NCBI GenBank assembly: GCA_014155875.1
Contig: JACEFZ010027953.1
Location: 156,789 to 220,788 of the forward strand
Reading direction: 5' to 3'
Length of the DNA: 64,000 nt
DNA from: Cepaea nemoralis
Lineage: Eukaryota; Mollusca; Gastropoda; Stylommatophora; Helicidae
Of the stretch, positions 11,255-24,363 are shown one piece after another (the first letter of the stretch is position 1; every line of letters starts with the position of its first letter). The notes under the pieces were generated by a model that saw only the letters and a program-made list of their open reading frames with translations, was not told the DNA's origin and searched no databases. A program made the position numbers and the translations under genes.

Positions 11255-11400
11255 CACTATCCAGAGACCAGAGGAAATTTTATTACTAGAAGTCCACGTG
11301 AACAAATCCCGGTCCTCATCGGGGCTTGAACCCGGGACCTCCAGCACTCGAGGCGGACACCATACCTCGATACAACGCAGCCCCCTAGTCTGTTACATTG
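11255..11400 (-). mobile_element. tRNA-derived SINE
   Basis: Read on the minus strand, a tRNA-like head carries an A-box-like TGCGTTGTATCGAGGT (plus positions about 11365-11380). A good B box, GGTTCAAGCCC, lies at plus 11322-11332, about 45 bp downstream as in tRNA genes. The body continues leftwards through an ACTTCTAGTAATAAAATTTC region. No cloverleaf acceptor pairing was evident, so a SINE is more likely than a tRNA gene. The far end is not defined. Confidence 0.6.
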
Positions 11401-12356
11401 TGCTTTCATAAAGACATAATAACTACAACCCATGGCCGACACCAGACATGAAGTTATACCTCTCTATAGCGCAAAGCCTGGGCTGATTTGTAGAGATCGC
11501 GTGTTACCCATGCAGTATGATCCCACTCTCTCGGCCTGCCTAGTTTACTCTAGAGGAAAGGTAACAATGATATATCATGAACAAGGCAAAGCAATATTCT
11601 AAATATCCACCTGTCGGAACTTGTATCCTAGACCAGTTGCCGAACAAATCTTAGGGCCTTGTCTGCCCTGCCATTTAGTCTTTAGGTTGCATTTACTCGC
11701 ACTGTGATAAAGCTTGTACCTTCCCAATTATGCTCGTCCTCCCGAAGCAGTTGGCACAATCTGGGGTATCGGGTTTAGTGAGCGCCGCCAACATTCTGCG
11801 TTAACAGAAAGCAAGTAGTACCATCTCCAGTTATAAATAAATAACAAGACTTGAATTCTGGTTAAATGAGGATAGAATTAGTGGGCGAACAGTAATTATG
11901 GTAGTATACATAGATGGACGCATAGTTTCGTGAGCGAAACTCTGGGTGAGAATCGACAAGCCACATCGTGTGATAATATTCTAACTCAGGCACAAAAACA
12001 ACTACAGATAGGACGACACTTCAACGACAGCAACATCTCCACGTATCTTCCACACCGTGAACTAGAAAATAACTCTATACTGACCAACTCTCAATAAAAG
12101 GTCGAACCATTGTGATTGCCATGCACTTTATCTGGGGATCAACAGACATTCTTCCCGTTTGACGACTTGTTCCAGACTGCAAAATCTTGACAAATACCTT
12201 CGCTCGCCAAGTATCGCTTTCCGAATTTTCATACATTTCTCGTGGTCCAGTCATTTTTCTTTCTGCATGCGACTTTCAGTGTCTAACTCACATTGTCTTA
12301 ATGTTATAGAAGCCTTGTAATACAGGATCATGTCACCAACATATGTCTAATATTTG
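11401..12356. other. Unassigned stretch
   Basis: No convincing coding frame, tandem repeat or element ends seen. Confidence 0.5.
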
Positions 12357-12510
12357 ATCCCCCTCCTGGAACATCAAACATTCTTTGCCCACATTATCAA
12401 AGAACATTTCGAGCCAAAATAGGCCTTATCAGCCATCTTAGAGCTCACGGCTCCATACTTTCAAACCCACTGGATGAAATGAATGGTCATCATCACTCTT
12501 AATGGACAAA
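12357..12510 (+). mobile_element. 5'-truncated 3' end of the zinc-finger LINE (family Z)
   Basis: About 150 bp match 27095-27245 closely. They include the segment coding the C-terminal C2H2 finger (CCCACATTATCAAAGAAC, TTTCGAGCCAAAATAGGCC) and the tail ATGGACAAACAACA. The first finger cysteines and following residues are still recognisable. A classic 5'-truncated insertion consisting only of the last codons and the short 3' tail. Confidence 0.85.
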
Positions 12511-13545
12511 CAACAGACAACAGACAGAACAATATTTGAATATGTCTGTGAAGATATGACACCTTAGTAGTATAAGCTTATGAGGATGCGGGGATTGGGG
12601 TGGGGGTAGAATGCCAGGTATAGGTAGTATCTTTGTATTTAGGGGACTGTCATGTCCTTTTTAGGACTGCTCACCCACCAAGCTTGGTCCAAGCTTGACT
12701 TCCAGCTCTCACATATTTCTCCTCGTAGCCACCAGCATGCGGCAGCGGCCATCACTGTTGTTTTCGTTAACTTATTAATAATGTCCATGATTGACACTGA
12801 TAGCAATAATATAGGGTCAACTGTTAACAACTTTAGTTCTGACAACTGCACGCCGGAAGATATGACCCAAATGTATTGACATCTAATGGGGGAAGCCGAG
12901 AGATGATCATCTTAATCAGCTCAAACGAACAATGTAGGTAACCAGAATGTGAACCTGTTATTAAACTCTTCTTGGATTCAACACAGACGCCAGGGGAAGG
13001 ACGTGTCCGTCATTATGCATGTCATTTATTTTTGCATAATCTTCATATTCTTTGTCTTTTTGTTTTCTGAATCCTCGGAGAAAAACAGTCACAGAGGAGG
13101 ATTCTTTGTCTTTAATATTTTCATTCTTTTGGTTCTCTTTTCATTTCCTTTTTATTTCTGTGAGCAGTCGGGATGAAACAAAGAATGAAATTTAAAATAT
13201 AATGACATTTCCAAGTTCATGGTAGTAGTGAATTGACGTCACACACAACAACAACTACAACAAACAACAACAACCACAACAAACAACAACAACACCAACA
13301 ACAACACACACAGAAAAAACATGGAAGATACTACATCTAGGTGTCATGTGTTCGTCATCCATCCATCATCATTGAGTGCCTTAATATGAGCGAAACCTTC
13401 CCAAAAATATTCTGTCTCCATAATATCTTAGATTCCTATAGTTTTCTAGACATTTGGAAAGAAGATAACCTGCCTTGACTCTCCTTCTTGGCGTCGTCCA
13501 TAATGGTCATTGACAGATGTCATTTTCTCTGTGAAGAGAATGAAT
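12511..13545. other. Unassigned stretch
   Basis: Contains an AAC-rich patch at about 13240-13310. No gene or element recognised; the frames at 12652-12879 and 12949-13176 have no recognisable domains. Confidence 0.5.
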
Positions 13546-14005
13546 TCAAGCAGTTTTCCAAGAACTACCGGTCGGCTGGTTGAGATAATCTTCTTCTCTT
13601 CCTCCATGTAAATCATTAAAGTTTTGAGGGAGGGAGGTGGAGAAAGGAGGGGGATGTAAAGATCTTTTATGCGCTCTTTCTACTGCTTTTTGTAAGTTGT
13701 TATTCATCTCTTTAAGGTTGTTCTTGATACCATCGATGCATCTTTTACGTGATCTTCTGCTGGCTCTGCATCTATTATATTTACTCAATGTGGCTCTTTG
13801 GGATAGATAGTACAGGGTCATTCTGATGAGGTGGCCAAACCATGTAATGTGCCGTTCTTTAATGAAGTGCACGACTGATTTCAGAACTAGCCGTCTTATA
13901 ATTCCCTCATTCCTAATACTATATCTCACGATATTAAGTCTTCAAATATTGGACACCACGTTCAAATGATGTGCATTGACCCGTTCCCTTATGTGCAGAC
14001 TATTA
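13546..14005 (-). pseudogene. LINE F C-terminal coding remnant and 3' end
   Basis: The minus-strand frame from 13929 to 13546 begins with VRYSIRNEGIIRR and contains HITWFGHLIRM followed by a basic stretch (RRSRKRCIDGIKNNLKEMN). This is typical of the region after the RT domain in many animal LINEs, where a W-F/L-G-H-x-x-R-M motif precedes an Arg-rich tail. The match continues degenerate to about 14005. The plus-strand remnant at 34250-34580 is homologous throughout. 5'-truncated; no RT catalytic motif is present. Confidence 0.7.
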
Positions 14006-14019
14006 TTCACAGCAGGTTC

Positions 14020-14260
14020 TCCGTGACGAAGTAGTCAAGCCGTTTGATTCGGGTTCCGAAGATTGTGGGTTCGATTCCGGACAGCGTCCTTCTATTCATG
14101 AGTGCATTTGGAGACTTCTGGGGGTAGTCTCTGGAGCTACGAACTTCGTGCTTTGTGCGACGCTTTCGGCAGTTCGCTGCGGAAAGAGACTGAGCCATAT
14201 GGTGCAATCAAGTCGACCCTTTCGACTTTTAAGTGACTGTTTTTTTTTTAAGGTTCAGAA
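14020..14260 (+). mobile_element. tRNA-derived SINE
   Basis: Begins with a tRNA-like head: A-box-like TAGTCAAGCCG at 14032 and a perfect B box GGTTCGATTCC at 14068-14078. The unrelated body includes GACGCTTTCGGCAGTTCGCT and ends near a T-run at 14232-14241. The head lacks an obvious acceptor stem. It lies immediately beside the LINE F fragment. Confidence 0.65.
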
Positions 14261-14633
14261 AAATGAAAAACACTATAAGGTATCCTATTTTAAAGCCGGT
14301 TTGCCACTAGAGCCACATTGGTCAGGAAAATGAATTCTACGCATGCCGGGAATTGAAGGGATAAATTGACTTGGTTAGCAAGTACAATAACTCATTAACT
14401 ACCGGATTAAACGCGAACATGAGGCAGGTTTCAGGGATATACTGTTGTCAACTTTGACCTGGGCACCCAGTTTGACACAGCCTAGCATGGGTACCAGAAT
14501 ATGACCTGGGACATCAAGATGGACGGCCAGATATTGGCTACATGACCACTCGAGTGCCGCATGGTCTATACAAATATGGGGGTCAGCATTATATGTCTGA
14601 CGCGATATCAAGACGGATATAGTTTGCTTTACA

Positions 14634-15532
14634 GCACTTCACTTTACTCTTCATCACTTCACTTTACGTCACTGCACGTCACTTTTATTTACTTTACATC
14701 ACTTCGCTTTACTTTACACCACTTCACTTTACTTTACAACACCTCACTTTACTTTACATCACTTCACTTTACTTTACATCACTTAGCTTTACTTTACATC
14801 ACTTCACTTTACTTCACTCCACGTCACTTTTATTTACTTTACATCACTTTGCTTTACTTTACATCACTTAACTTTACTTTACATCACTTCACTTTACTTT
14901 ACATCACTTCACTTTACTTCATTCCACGTCACTTTTATTTACTTTACATCACTTCGCTTTACTTTACATCACTTCGCTTTACTTTACATCACTTCACTTT
15001 ACTGTACATCACTTCACTTTACTTTATATCACTCATTTTACTTTACATCACCTCACTGTACTTTACATCACTTCGCTTTACTTTACATCACTTCACTTTA
15101 CTTCACATCACTTCAATTTACTTTACTTTACTTCACTTAACTTTACTTTACTTTACTTCACTTCACTTTAGTTTACATCACTCAACTTTACTTAAATCAC
15201 TACACTTTACATAACTCCACTTTACTTTACTTTACATCACTTCACTTTACTTTACGTCACTTCACTTTACTTTAAATCACTTCAATTTACTTTAAATCAC
15301 TTTACTAAACTGAACATCACTTCACTTTACTTTACATCACTTCTCTTTACTTTACATCACTTCACTTTAATTTAAATCACTTAACTCTGCATCACTTCAC
15401 TTGTCTGTACTTACTTTACATTATTTACATCACTTCACTTTACTTTAAATCACTTCACTGTACTTTACATCACTTTACTTTACTTTACATCACTCACTTT
15501 ATTTTACATCACTTCTCTTTACTTTACTGCAT
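14634..15532 (+). repeat. 20-bp minisatellite (CACTTTACTTTACATCACTT-type)
   Basis: About 45 diverged tandem copies of a 20-bp unit. The unit itself is built from near-repeats of CACTT and TTTAC. The long frame 14561-15214 is an artefact of this repeat. Confidence 0.9.
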
Positions 15533-18500
15533 ATTTCTGCAGCACCTATGTATTTCGACGGCGGCTGTATTGATATCCTTTGTAAAAGATGTTTAATTTA
15601 AGTATGCACATGATATGGGTACAATAAAACTATTACTCCACTATCATCTAGTGCCATTATTAAGTAGTATACTGATTTAGCTCCTCTCGGAGCATAGGAA
15701 CCCTTCGTTACTACCTCCGATTATCATCGGATGGGTTAATAAAATTAATCCGTCAACATGGGGTAATTAAACAGGCAAGAAAGAGAGTCTCTTTTCTAAT
15801 TATTAATAGGTAACAGTAGGAAAGGTAAATCCTTTTGGAGTGAACTGAAGATAGATTCGTATAATGCCAATACTACATTTATTCAGTAAAACACACGTTA
15901 ATAACATTAGTCAAAATAGATACTCTTTGGCTAATGTGACTTTTGGGTGACGTTTCCTCACACATCAAAGAAAAGGAAACAACTAGTCCTTACCGACGAA
16001 AGACAAGTGTTGAGTGAATTGATTAGGATAGAGATTTTTTGTGTATGAATGGGTTTCAGTCATCAAGAGGTGCCTCGACGAACTTCTTCTTCTTCTTCTT
16101 TGCGTTCATCCGGAGTGTTTTTTCAGATGTAATTGCGGTGTGTCTGTTACGCGGCCTTGGGCCGAAACCCGTAGGCCAACATATCCGACGATAGCGTGCT
16201 TTTTTGACCAGGTAGCATTCCTGGGAGACTCTCACTTTTTTGGTGCCATCTACAACCCAGCTGGCCAAGTTGGAACGGTCGAAGACAACGGTCATCCCTC
16301 AAAGGAAGGCAGGGACAGTCCATAGCATTTTCCGCCATCCAAGGTTGCTTCCATATTTGCAGGGCCGACACATAGCGCCCTGGTCCTGGGCTCACCGAGG
16401 GAATCGTCACGTCCTGCTCATGGCTGCTTTAAATCCTCACTTCAACATATTGGGCGTTCCTTCACCACGGGCCGCTCCCGCACAAACCAGGCCAGTCTGC
16501 AGACGGTATCCACTCAGCGAGTTTTCGGTTCGGACATGTGCTTGTCTCTGTGCCCTTCAGAGCTGTTCCAGGCAGAAGGACATTAGGAGAACTACCTAGT
16601 CAGAGCTGTTCCGAGCAAGAGCGGCATTCGGAAACAAGGTAGATTTTCCTAGCACGAGGGAAGACTAGTTAGAGCTTTTCCGGTCACGAAAGACATTTCA
16701 CTCGGACGTAGTTGCGTAGTGCCATTTTTATTTTGCCGCCCGTAGACTGGCACTTCCGGCTTCAGCGGGCATTTTTAATGAAGTTAGCTTTCCTCAGGTT
16801 CGAGACAAGTTAGACTCTTATTTCGACTTCCACACAGCAAGCTTTTCCTTTGGTCTGCCACGTAATGGATTCGCAAGCCAGGCGTTCCATTTCGTGTCAT
16901 CGATAAAATTTTCCACCTTTGACTACACTCACTCCATGAGTACGGTTAAAGACTTTCATCGGAACGTACGACCGAGGTGTTTTTCCACCTTTTAGTACTC
17001 GCTCACGAGGTAAGCTACATGTGTTGCCGGCTCAGCACCTTACCTCCGTACAGCAGTGAGCGAGAAACGGCCAGGCCCTCTCTGCTGCTCTGCAGGTAGA
17101 CTGAGGATGGCAGTCAAAATTTAAGCTCCGGCGCACGAAGCCACAATCTTGGTCCAGATACTTACACAAACGCCTCCACCGATAAATGGAGGTGAGATAC
17201 TGGGCACGCTACATGCCCAGTTCAGATACTTGTCCGAAGGCTCTCAGCTGGGGGATATGAGGGATCCTCGACGAACTAAAGCCTCCACAAGACGAGATGA
17301 TGTTCTACCAGATGGGGTTGTTCCAGTCGACCACCTGTGTGCACAGTGTGCACAGTGTGCCGGCGTGGGCCGTTGTTTGCCGGGTCTCCTGTCTTTCCCA
17401 CTTTTCACATGGGGCATTGAGAAACATTTTATGTGATATTCACTGGCACGGGAGCGTGGCATAATGGGGACGATCCTTTGCTGTGATGTTGGAACCGCGA
17501 CTAATGACTAATGACTACCTGTTAGATTATGCTCTATCCTTAGTCAAGTCTGGCAGTCATTTCAGAGGATCAGGTAGTCACGTATATTAATTGATGACTA
17601 TATTATCTGAAGGCTTACCCGAAAGGGAAGTCAATAGCCTGGTATGGTTGAGAGATGTGGCAGATGATTTTCTCCGAGTTGTTAGTTTCAGGTTCTCCCT
17701 TGTTTTGTTTGCGGAATGAAAATCAACGGTAAAGCACCATGTCCTAAAGTATGGCCAAGTGTCGTCTTAGTTCTTCAGTAAACGACAAGCCTATTATTTA
17801 GGCCAACGATATCTAATCAATATAAAAAAAAAACTTTGTTTACTAGTATAAATGGCCTATGTCAGGTAAGAATTATCGTGTTCTATAAAGCAAAGCCTAA
17901 TTAAATGGCCAGCATTGTTGATATCGCCTGAGAAACTGTGTGACTGAATATATGGCTCCAGTATATGTTTCTTCAAGTTTCAAAGACTTGTATCTATCCG
18001 GAAGAGGATGGGTGTCTGAGACCACTGGAATGATCGAGCGATTTAAATATGGAGGGAGTACATGACACTAGAGACTTTAAGTTACGCCCACACTCGGGCA
18101 TGAGGTCTTGTCCATATGCACCCCATATGGTCCAGGATGTATGAATGAACAGTGTTCGTACTCCATTTGAATTTTACCATATTCACAACTACATTTCCAT
18201 GACTTCACAAGTCAAAATGTTGATTATCATGTACTTGAGAGCTCAAACGTAATCGTGGAACATTTGTCCATCAGCCACGATGTTTCAGGAATATGATTTG
18301 GCCATACGTCCTGAAGTCTGTCAAGTGGTATTCAATCGCCTGGTCTGCAAGCGTTGACTGCAGTGACCTACCGAACACGAAAGGTATTGTCCAGAATCAT
18401 CACGTACAGCCGGGAGGAGGAATCCTGTCACCGTCAGGTGAATGTGTTTCTACCTCCAGACGTACGGACTGTGACTAGATCAAGCCCATGATGAGCTTCT

Positions 18501-18901
18501 AAGTCATTATACCTGATAACGTGGCTTGACTATCTCTCCATCTTGTGGGACATTCATTGTAGTATGTCTTATATCTGTTTGTGTAGTTCACTTTTGGCTC
18601 GTGAAGAGCCGATATTAAATCATTGTGTAGTGTTCTGCATTCTCATGTGTGTATTGTCCTTGTCTAGAGTGAGAGTATATTAATTACTTTATACTGGATA
18701 GCAGTCTAAAGAATTTAGGGGTCTTCAGAACAGAGATACCTTGACTGGCCAGAGAGAATCCAAGATAATGTGTGATAACATTTAGGAAGCCAACACCACC
18801 CTTTGTGTTACAGGACGGACAGACACACAGTCAGATTTGGTGATAGCGATGCAACAAGTAAGGAAGATCGAAAGAAAGAGTCAGAGAAAGAGATATCGAG
18901 C

Positions 18902-18904
<3 letters not shown>
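15533..18904. other. Unassigned low-copy stretch
   Basis: 3.4 kb without a supported gene. GC-richer patches at 16040-16600 and 17040-17460 contain short overlapping frames on both strands. None shows a domain, a family motif or splice-flanked structure, so I do not call them coding. No tandem repeats or paired termini noticed. Confidence 0.45.
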
Positions 18905-18946
<42 letters not shown>

Positions 18947-18960
18947 AAGTACAGAAGAAG

Positions 18961-19000
<40 letters not shown>

Positions 19001-19221
19001 ACAGAAGAAGAGCGAGAGAGAGCGAAATAGAGAGGAAGGGAAAGATCAAGAAAACAGAAGAGCGAGAGAGAGAGAGAAATAGAGAGGAAGAAAAAGAGAA
19101 AGAAAACAGAGAAAGAGAACAGACAGAGAGAAAGAGATAGAGAGAGAGAGTGAGAGAGAGAGAGGGGGAGGGAGAGAGAGAAATAGAGAGGAAGGAAAAG
19201 AGAAAGAGAACAGAGAGAGAA

Positions 19222-19302
<81 letters not shown>
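18905..19302 (+). repeat. Complex (GA)n microsatellite
   Basis: Repeated GAGA runs interspersed with variants such as AGTACAGAAGAAGAGCGAGA (at 18949 and 18997) and GAAATAGAGAGGAAGG (near 19024, 19075 and 19180). This shows short higher-order duplication within the GA tract. Confidence 0.9.
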
Positions 19303-19306
<4 letters not shown>

Positions 19307-20013
19307 GAACCTAAATAGGTAAGTAAAGACATCGTAAATAAACGCAGTATAATTTGATATGTGAAGTAAGCTTAAATGACATACCACCCGATACAACCAG
19401 AAGAAAGAAAGCTATTTAGGATTTACCATTGAACCAAGATTCACCCAGATTGCCTTATTTCCACATATTACGCCTCGGTACAACTAACAAGTAGCATCAG
19501 TTCTTTACACATTCTAATCCATTTTATCACTCTCTGGAAATCTACCAAAGAAAGTTGAAGCAGAAAATCTATGGATAAGAACGCTACATTATGTTTTAAT
19601 ATGTCTTAGTTACATAAGTATGTCTACTTAATATCTAGTTTTTGTTCAGGGAACACATATTTTAAATAGGTCACTGTATTATTTGCGAGTCTTAGTTACA
19701 TATTAGTATCCTCTAATTAAACATAATCACTTTTGAGAGTCAAAGACAACATCAATAAATGGAACAATGTGCTTGTTGACTTAAAGCGTGTTGAAAAGGG
19801 AGGTATATAATGTTCACCACTTTTCTTGAAATATAAATGGAAATTATGCCGCTCATTATATTATTGACACGTGTCTATTTCGGGAAGAGCAGACAAGCTG
19901 AGAAATATCTTTTGGTAGTTTATGTGTTCTTTGTGTGGTAATGCAAAGAATACCATTGACAGACAGAAACACCAATGATCAAGTCCTATAAGAGGCAAGT
20001 GAAAACCACAATC

Positions 20014-20050
<37 letters not shown>

Positions 20051-20882
20051 ACATTATATACCAGCATGTCTGCGCTTGCTTTTAACTCCGGCATATTCTG
20101 GTGAAAACATCCAGGTGAGTGATACGAAGCGTCACTTTCGTATGCTGTCTACCTATTCAGAGCAGAGCCTGTCGTGTGCGATGTCAATACCAGTGCTCTA
20201 AGCGAGTGAACAACTGGCTACTTAATACTCCGTGCATTCAGGTTAAAAAAATGTGATGTTGTTTGTTTGTGTTCGTTGGCTTGAGCTCCAACGTGAAGTC
20301 CTGTATGTCAGATGAAGACATCCTGGTGTCCAACATCAGTGTGATGTCATACAGGACCTGAGTTTTGCGTGAGTATCCGTTGTCCCATGTCTGGCTTTTG
20401 GTGTGCAGACTGGTGGTTCCTCGCCGTACAGGCAGACACTCTCCGACTTCGGAGGAATCGGCGATCCTACTGACTTTAGCCAGGACCCCGAAGGGACCTG
20501 TTGCCCAGGACGCTCGACGAGGACGCGTCAATAGGTCTTGGCCAGTATATAACCCGGCCCTGGTGCCTTGGAAACACCTCTGCGTCCCAAAAAAAACAAC
20601 AATGACCCGTATCAGTCTGCTGCATACGGACTTGTATTTAGAGGATGCGATGGTGTCATCGTTAGATGGTTACGCTGATAATGACATGAGCGTTGTCGGA
20701 CTGGCTAAATATTTCTTCGTCCACCCAGGCTTACCAAATGGGAGGGTCTTAACACCCAACATAGCCTAACAGATTCCAGATACGGGGCTTGTGTATCTCA
20801 GTACATTCTGCAGGGAAATCTCAGATGTGACTGCAAACCACTTGGTCACGACGTGACTTTAGAGGGAAAGCACGGAAAAACC
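19303..20882. other. Unassigned stretch
   Basis: Holds a (CAT)n microsatellite at 20014-20050. The frame 20365-20769 (134 codons) has no recognisable domain and is left uncalled. No other element seen. Confidence 0.45.
20014..20050 (+). repeat. (CAT)n microsatellite
   Basis: Twelve CAT triplets. LINE A copies in this window end in (GAT)n/(CAT)n, but no LINE A sequence adjoins this one. Confidence 0.9.
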
Positions 20883-20890
20883 AGCTAGAT
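20883..20890 (+). repeat. 8-bp target-site duplication of the hAT MITE (left)
   Basis: AGCTAGAT, repeated at 21272-21279. The target resembles the TTAGATAGTT of the 53-bp satellite unit, so the element landed in the first, diverged unit of the array. Confidence 0.9.
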
Positions 20891-21271
20891 CAGTGGTTCT
20901 CAACCTTTTTTGGCCCGTGCCCCCCTTCACCATATTTTCAGAACGTCATTTCCCCCCCCCCCCCCCCCTTTCGTATTTCCTACCTAAAAATTGTAGGTCT
21001 ACTTTAGTCTACGTAATAATGGAAGCACATACTAAAACAAGTCTAAACGTCCACATAAACCGTTATTTGTGGGGCTACTTACTTTATAAAATGAATTTTA
21101 GAAGGGTGAGACGTACAGAACCGTAAAGTATGAAGGGAAAAACAAGATCAAGTAATCGGTTGTTGTATTAACGCGATCTTGAAATAATCTTCATTCCCCC
21201 CTGGAAACCCCAAAATTCCCCCCTGGGGGGGGGGGGAGGAGGGGGAATTCCCCACCGGTTGAGAACCACTC
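20891..21271 (+). mobile_element. hAT-type MITE
   Basis: Terminal inverted repeats CAGTGGTTCTCAACC (20891-20905) and GGTTGAGAACCACTC (21257-21271) match except at the outermost base. The flanking 8-bp duplication AGCTAGAT at 20883-20890 and 21272-21279 is perfect, as expected for hAT insertion. The 381-bp body has poly(C) near 20951-20968 and G-rich sequence near 21227-21245, and no coding frame. Confidence 0.92.
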
Positions 21272-24200
21272 AGCTAGATAGTTCATAGTGAGGTATCTTT
21301 AGTGAAATAAAATACAGACATAGCCGTTAGATAGTTGTTAGTGACAGATAATTAGTGAAATAAAACACATACATCGCCGTGAGATAGTTGGTAGTGAGGT
21401 ATCTTTAGTAAAATAAAACACAGACATAGCCGTTAGATAGTTGGTAGTGAGGTATCTTTAGTGAACTACAACACAGACATAGCCGTTAGATAGTTGGTAG
21501 TGATGTATCTTTAGTGAAATAAAACACATCCATAGCCGTTAGATAGTTGATAGTGAGGTATCTTTAGTGAAATAAAACGCATACATAGCCGTTAGATAGT
21601 TGATAGTGAGGTATCTTTAGTGAAATAAAACACAGACATAGCCGTTAGATAGTTGGTAGTGATGTATCTTTAGTGAAATAAAACACAGACATGGCCGTTA
21701 GATATTTGGTAGTGATGTATCTTTAGTGAAATAAAACACATACATAGCCGTTAGATAGTTGATAGTGAGGTATCTTTAGTGAAATAAAACACATACATAG
21801 CCGTTAGATAGTTGTTAGTGATGTATCTTTAGTGAAATAAAACACAGACATAGCCGTTAGATAGTTGATAGTGAGGTATCTTTAGTGAAATAAAACACAG
21901 ACATAGCCGTTAGATAGTTGTTAGTGATGTATCTTTAGTGAAATAAAACACAGACATAGCCGTTAGATAGTTGATAGTGAGGTATCTTTAGTGAAATAAA
22001 ACACAGACAATAGCCGTTAGATAGTTGTTAGTGATGTATCTTTAGTGAAATAAAACACAGACATAGCCGTTAGATAGTTGGTAGTGAGGTATCTTTAGTG
22101 AAATAAAACAGACATAGCCGTTAGATAGTTGTTAGTGATGTATCTTTAGTGAAATAAAACACAGACATAGCCGTTAGATATTGGGTAGTGATGTATCATT
22201 TAGTGAAATAAAACACAGACATAGCCGTTAGATAGTTGGTAGTGATGTATCTTTAGTGAAATAAAACACAGACATAGCCGTTAGATAGTTGTTAGTGATG
22301 TATCTTTAGTGAAATAAAACACAGACATAGCCGTTAGATAGTTGGTAGTGATGTATCTTTAGTGAAATAAAACACAGACATAGCCGTTAGATAGTTGGTA
22401 GTGAGTATCTTTAGTGAAATAAAACACAACATAGCCGTTAGATAGTTGGATAGTGAGGTATCTTTAGTGAAATAAAACACAGACATAGCCGTTAGATAGT
22501 TGGTAGTGATGTATCTTTAGTGAAATAAAACACAGACATGGCCGTTAGATATTTGGTAGTGATGTATCTTTAGTGAAATAAAACACATACATAGCCGTTA
22601 GATAGTTGATAGTGAGGTATCTTTAGTGAAATAAAACAACATAGCCGTTAGATAGTTGTTAGTGATGTATCTTTAGTGAAATAAAACACAGACATAGCCG
22701 TTAGATAGTTGTTAGTGACAGATAATTAGTGAAATAAAACACAGACATAGCCGTTAGATAGTTGTTAGTGAGTATACTTTAGTGAAATAAAACACAGACA
22801 TAGCCGTTAGATAGTTGTTAGTGACAGATAATTAGTGAAATAAAACACATACATAGCCGTTAGATAGTTGTAGTAGGTATCTTTAGTGAAATAAAACACA
22901 GACATAGCCGTTAGATAGTTGGTAGTGAGTATCTTAGTGAAATAAAACACAGACATAGCCGTTAGATAGTTGTTAGTGATGTATCTTTAGTGAAATAAAA
23001 CACAGACATAGCCGTTAGATAGTTGATAGTGAGGTATCTTTAGTGAAATAAAACACAGACATAGCCGTTAGATAGTTGTAGTGATGTATCTTTAGTGAAA
23101 TAAAACACAGACATAGCCGTTAGATAGTTGTTAGTGAGATTTTAGTGAAATAAAACACAGACATAGCCGTTAGATAGTTGTTAGTGATGTATCTTTAGTG
23201 AAATAAAACACAGACATAGCCGTTAGATAGTTGGTAGTGATGATCTTTAGTAAATAAAACACAGACATGGCCGTTAGATAGTTGGTAGTGATGTATCTTT
23301 AGTGAAATAAAACACAGACATAGCCGTTAGATAGTTGGTAGTGATGTATCTTTAGTGAAATAAAACACAGACATAGCCGTTAGATAGTTGGTAGTGATGT
23401 ATCTTTAGTGAAATAAAACACAGACATGGCCGTTAGATATTTGGTAGTGATGTATCTTTAGTGAAATAAAACACAGACATAGCCGTTAGATAGTTGGTAG
23501 TGAGGTATCTTTAGTGAAATAAAACAGACATAGCCGTTAGATAGTTGTTAGTGATGTATCTTTAGTGAAATAAAACACATACATAGCCGTTAGATAGTTG
23601 TTAGTGACAGATAATTAGTGAAATAAAACACATACATAGCCGTTAGATAGTTGTTAGTGACAGATAATTAGTGAAATAAAACACAGACATAGCCGTTAGA
23701 TAGTTGTTAGTGACAGATAATTAGTGAAATAAAACACATACATAGCCGTTAGATAGTTGATAGTAAGGTATCTTTAGTGAAATAAAACACAGACATAGCC
23801 GTTAGATAGTTGGTAGTGATGTATCGTTAGTGAAATAAAACACATACATAGCCGTTAGATAGTTGTTAGTGATGTATCTTTAGTGAAATAAAACACATAC
23901 ATAGCCGTTAGATAGTTGATAGTGAGGTATCTTTAGTGAAATAAAACACAGACATAGCCGTTAGATAGTTGTTAGTGATGTATCTTTAGTGAAATAAAAC
24001 ACAGACATAGCCGTTAGATAGTTGTTAGTGACAGATAATTAGTGAAATAAAACACAGACATAGCCGTTAGATAGTTGGTAGTGAGGTATCTTTAGTGAAA
24101 TAATACACAGACATAGCCGTTAGATAGTTGGTAGTGACAGATAATTAATTAAATAAAACACATACATAGCCGTTAGATAGTTGGTAGTGAGGTATCTTTA

Positions 24201-24363
24201 ATGAAATAAAACACAGACATAGCCGTTAGATAGTTGGTAGTGAGGTATCTATAGTGAAATAAACCACAGACATAGCCGTTAGATAGTTGTTAGTGACAGA
24301 TAATTAGTGAAATAAAACACAGACATAGCCGTTAGATAGTTGATAGTGAGGTATCTTTAGTGA
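21272..24363 (+). repeat. 53-bp satellite array, left arm
   Basis: About 58 head-to-tail copies of a 53-bp unit containing GCCGTTAGATAGTTG and TTTAGTGAAATAAAACACA. Units fall into classes by the segment between these anchors: GTAGTGAGGTATCT, GTAGTGATGTATCT or TTAGTGACAGATAA. A few units carry 1-5-bp indels. No frame stays open through it. Interrupted by LINE Z at 24364. Confidence 0.95.
24353..24363 (+). repeat. 11-bp target-site duplication of LINE Z (left)
   Basis: ATCTTTAGTGA, repeated at 27253-27263. The satellite phase steps back by exactly this segment across the insertion, so it is a true duplication and not just the tandem periodicity. Confidence 0.85.

Noticed and set aside
14020..14092. 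Functional tRNA gene
   Set aside because: A and B boxes are present but acceptor-stem pairing and a terminator T-run at the expected place were not evident; better explained as a SINE head.
14561..15214. 217-codon frame rich in Ser/Leu/Phe/Thr
   Set aside because: Created by the 20-bp minisatellite, which lacks stops in that frame.
16041..16599. Overlapping 80-120-codon frames on both strands
   Set aside because: Neither strand shows recognisable motifs; frames overlap in a GC-richer patch where chance frames are longer.
18831..19396. Frames of alternating Arg-Glu or Leu-Ser
   Set aside because: Translation of (GA)n on either strand.
20298..20357. Ten-base inverted repeat GTCCTGTATG/CATACAGGAC as a transposon end or RNA hairpin
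   Set aside because: Too short, imperfect outside ten bases, and no flanking duplication.
20365..20769. 134-codon frame as a host gene
   Set aside because: No domain, no family motif, and a hydrophobicity and composition pattern typical of chance frames.
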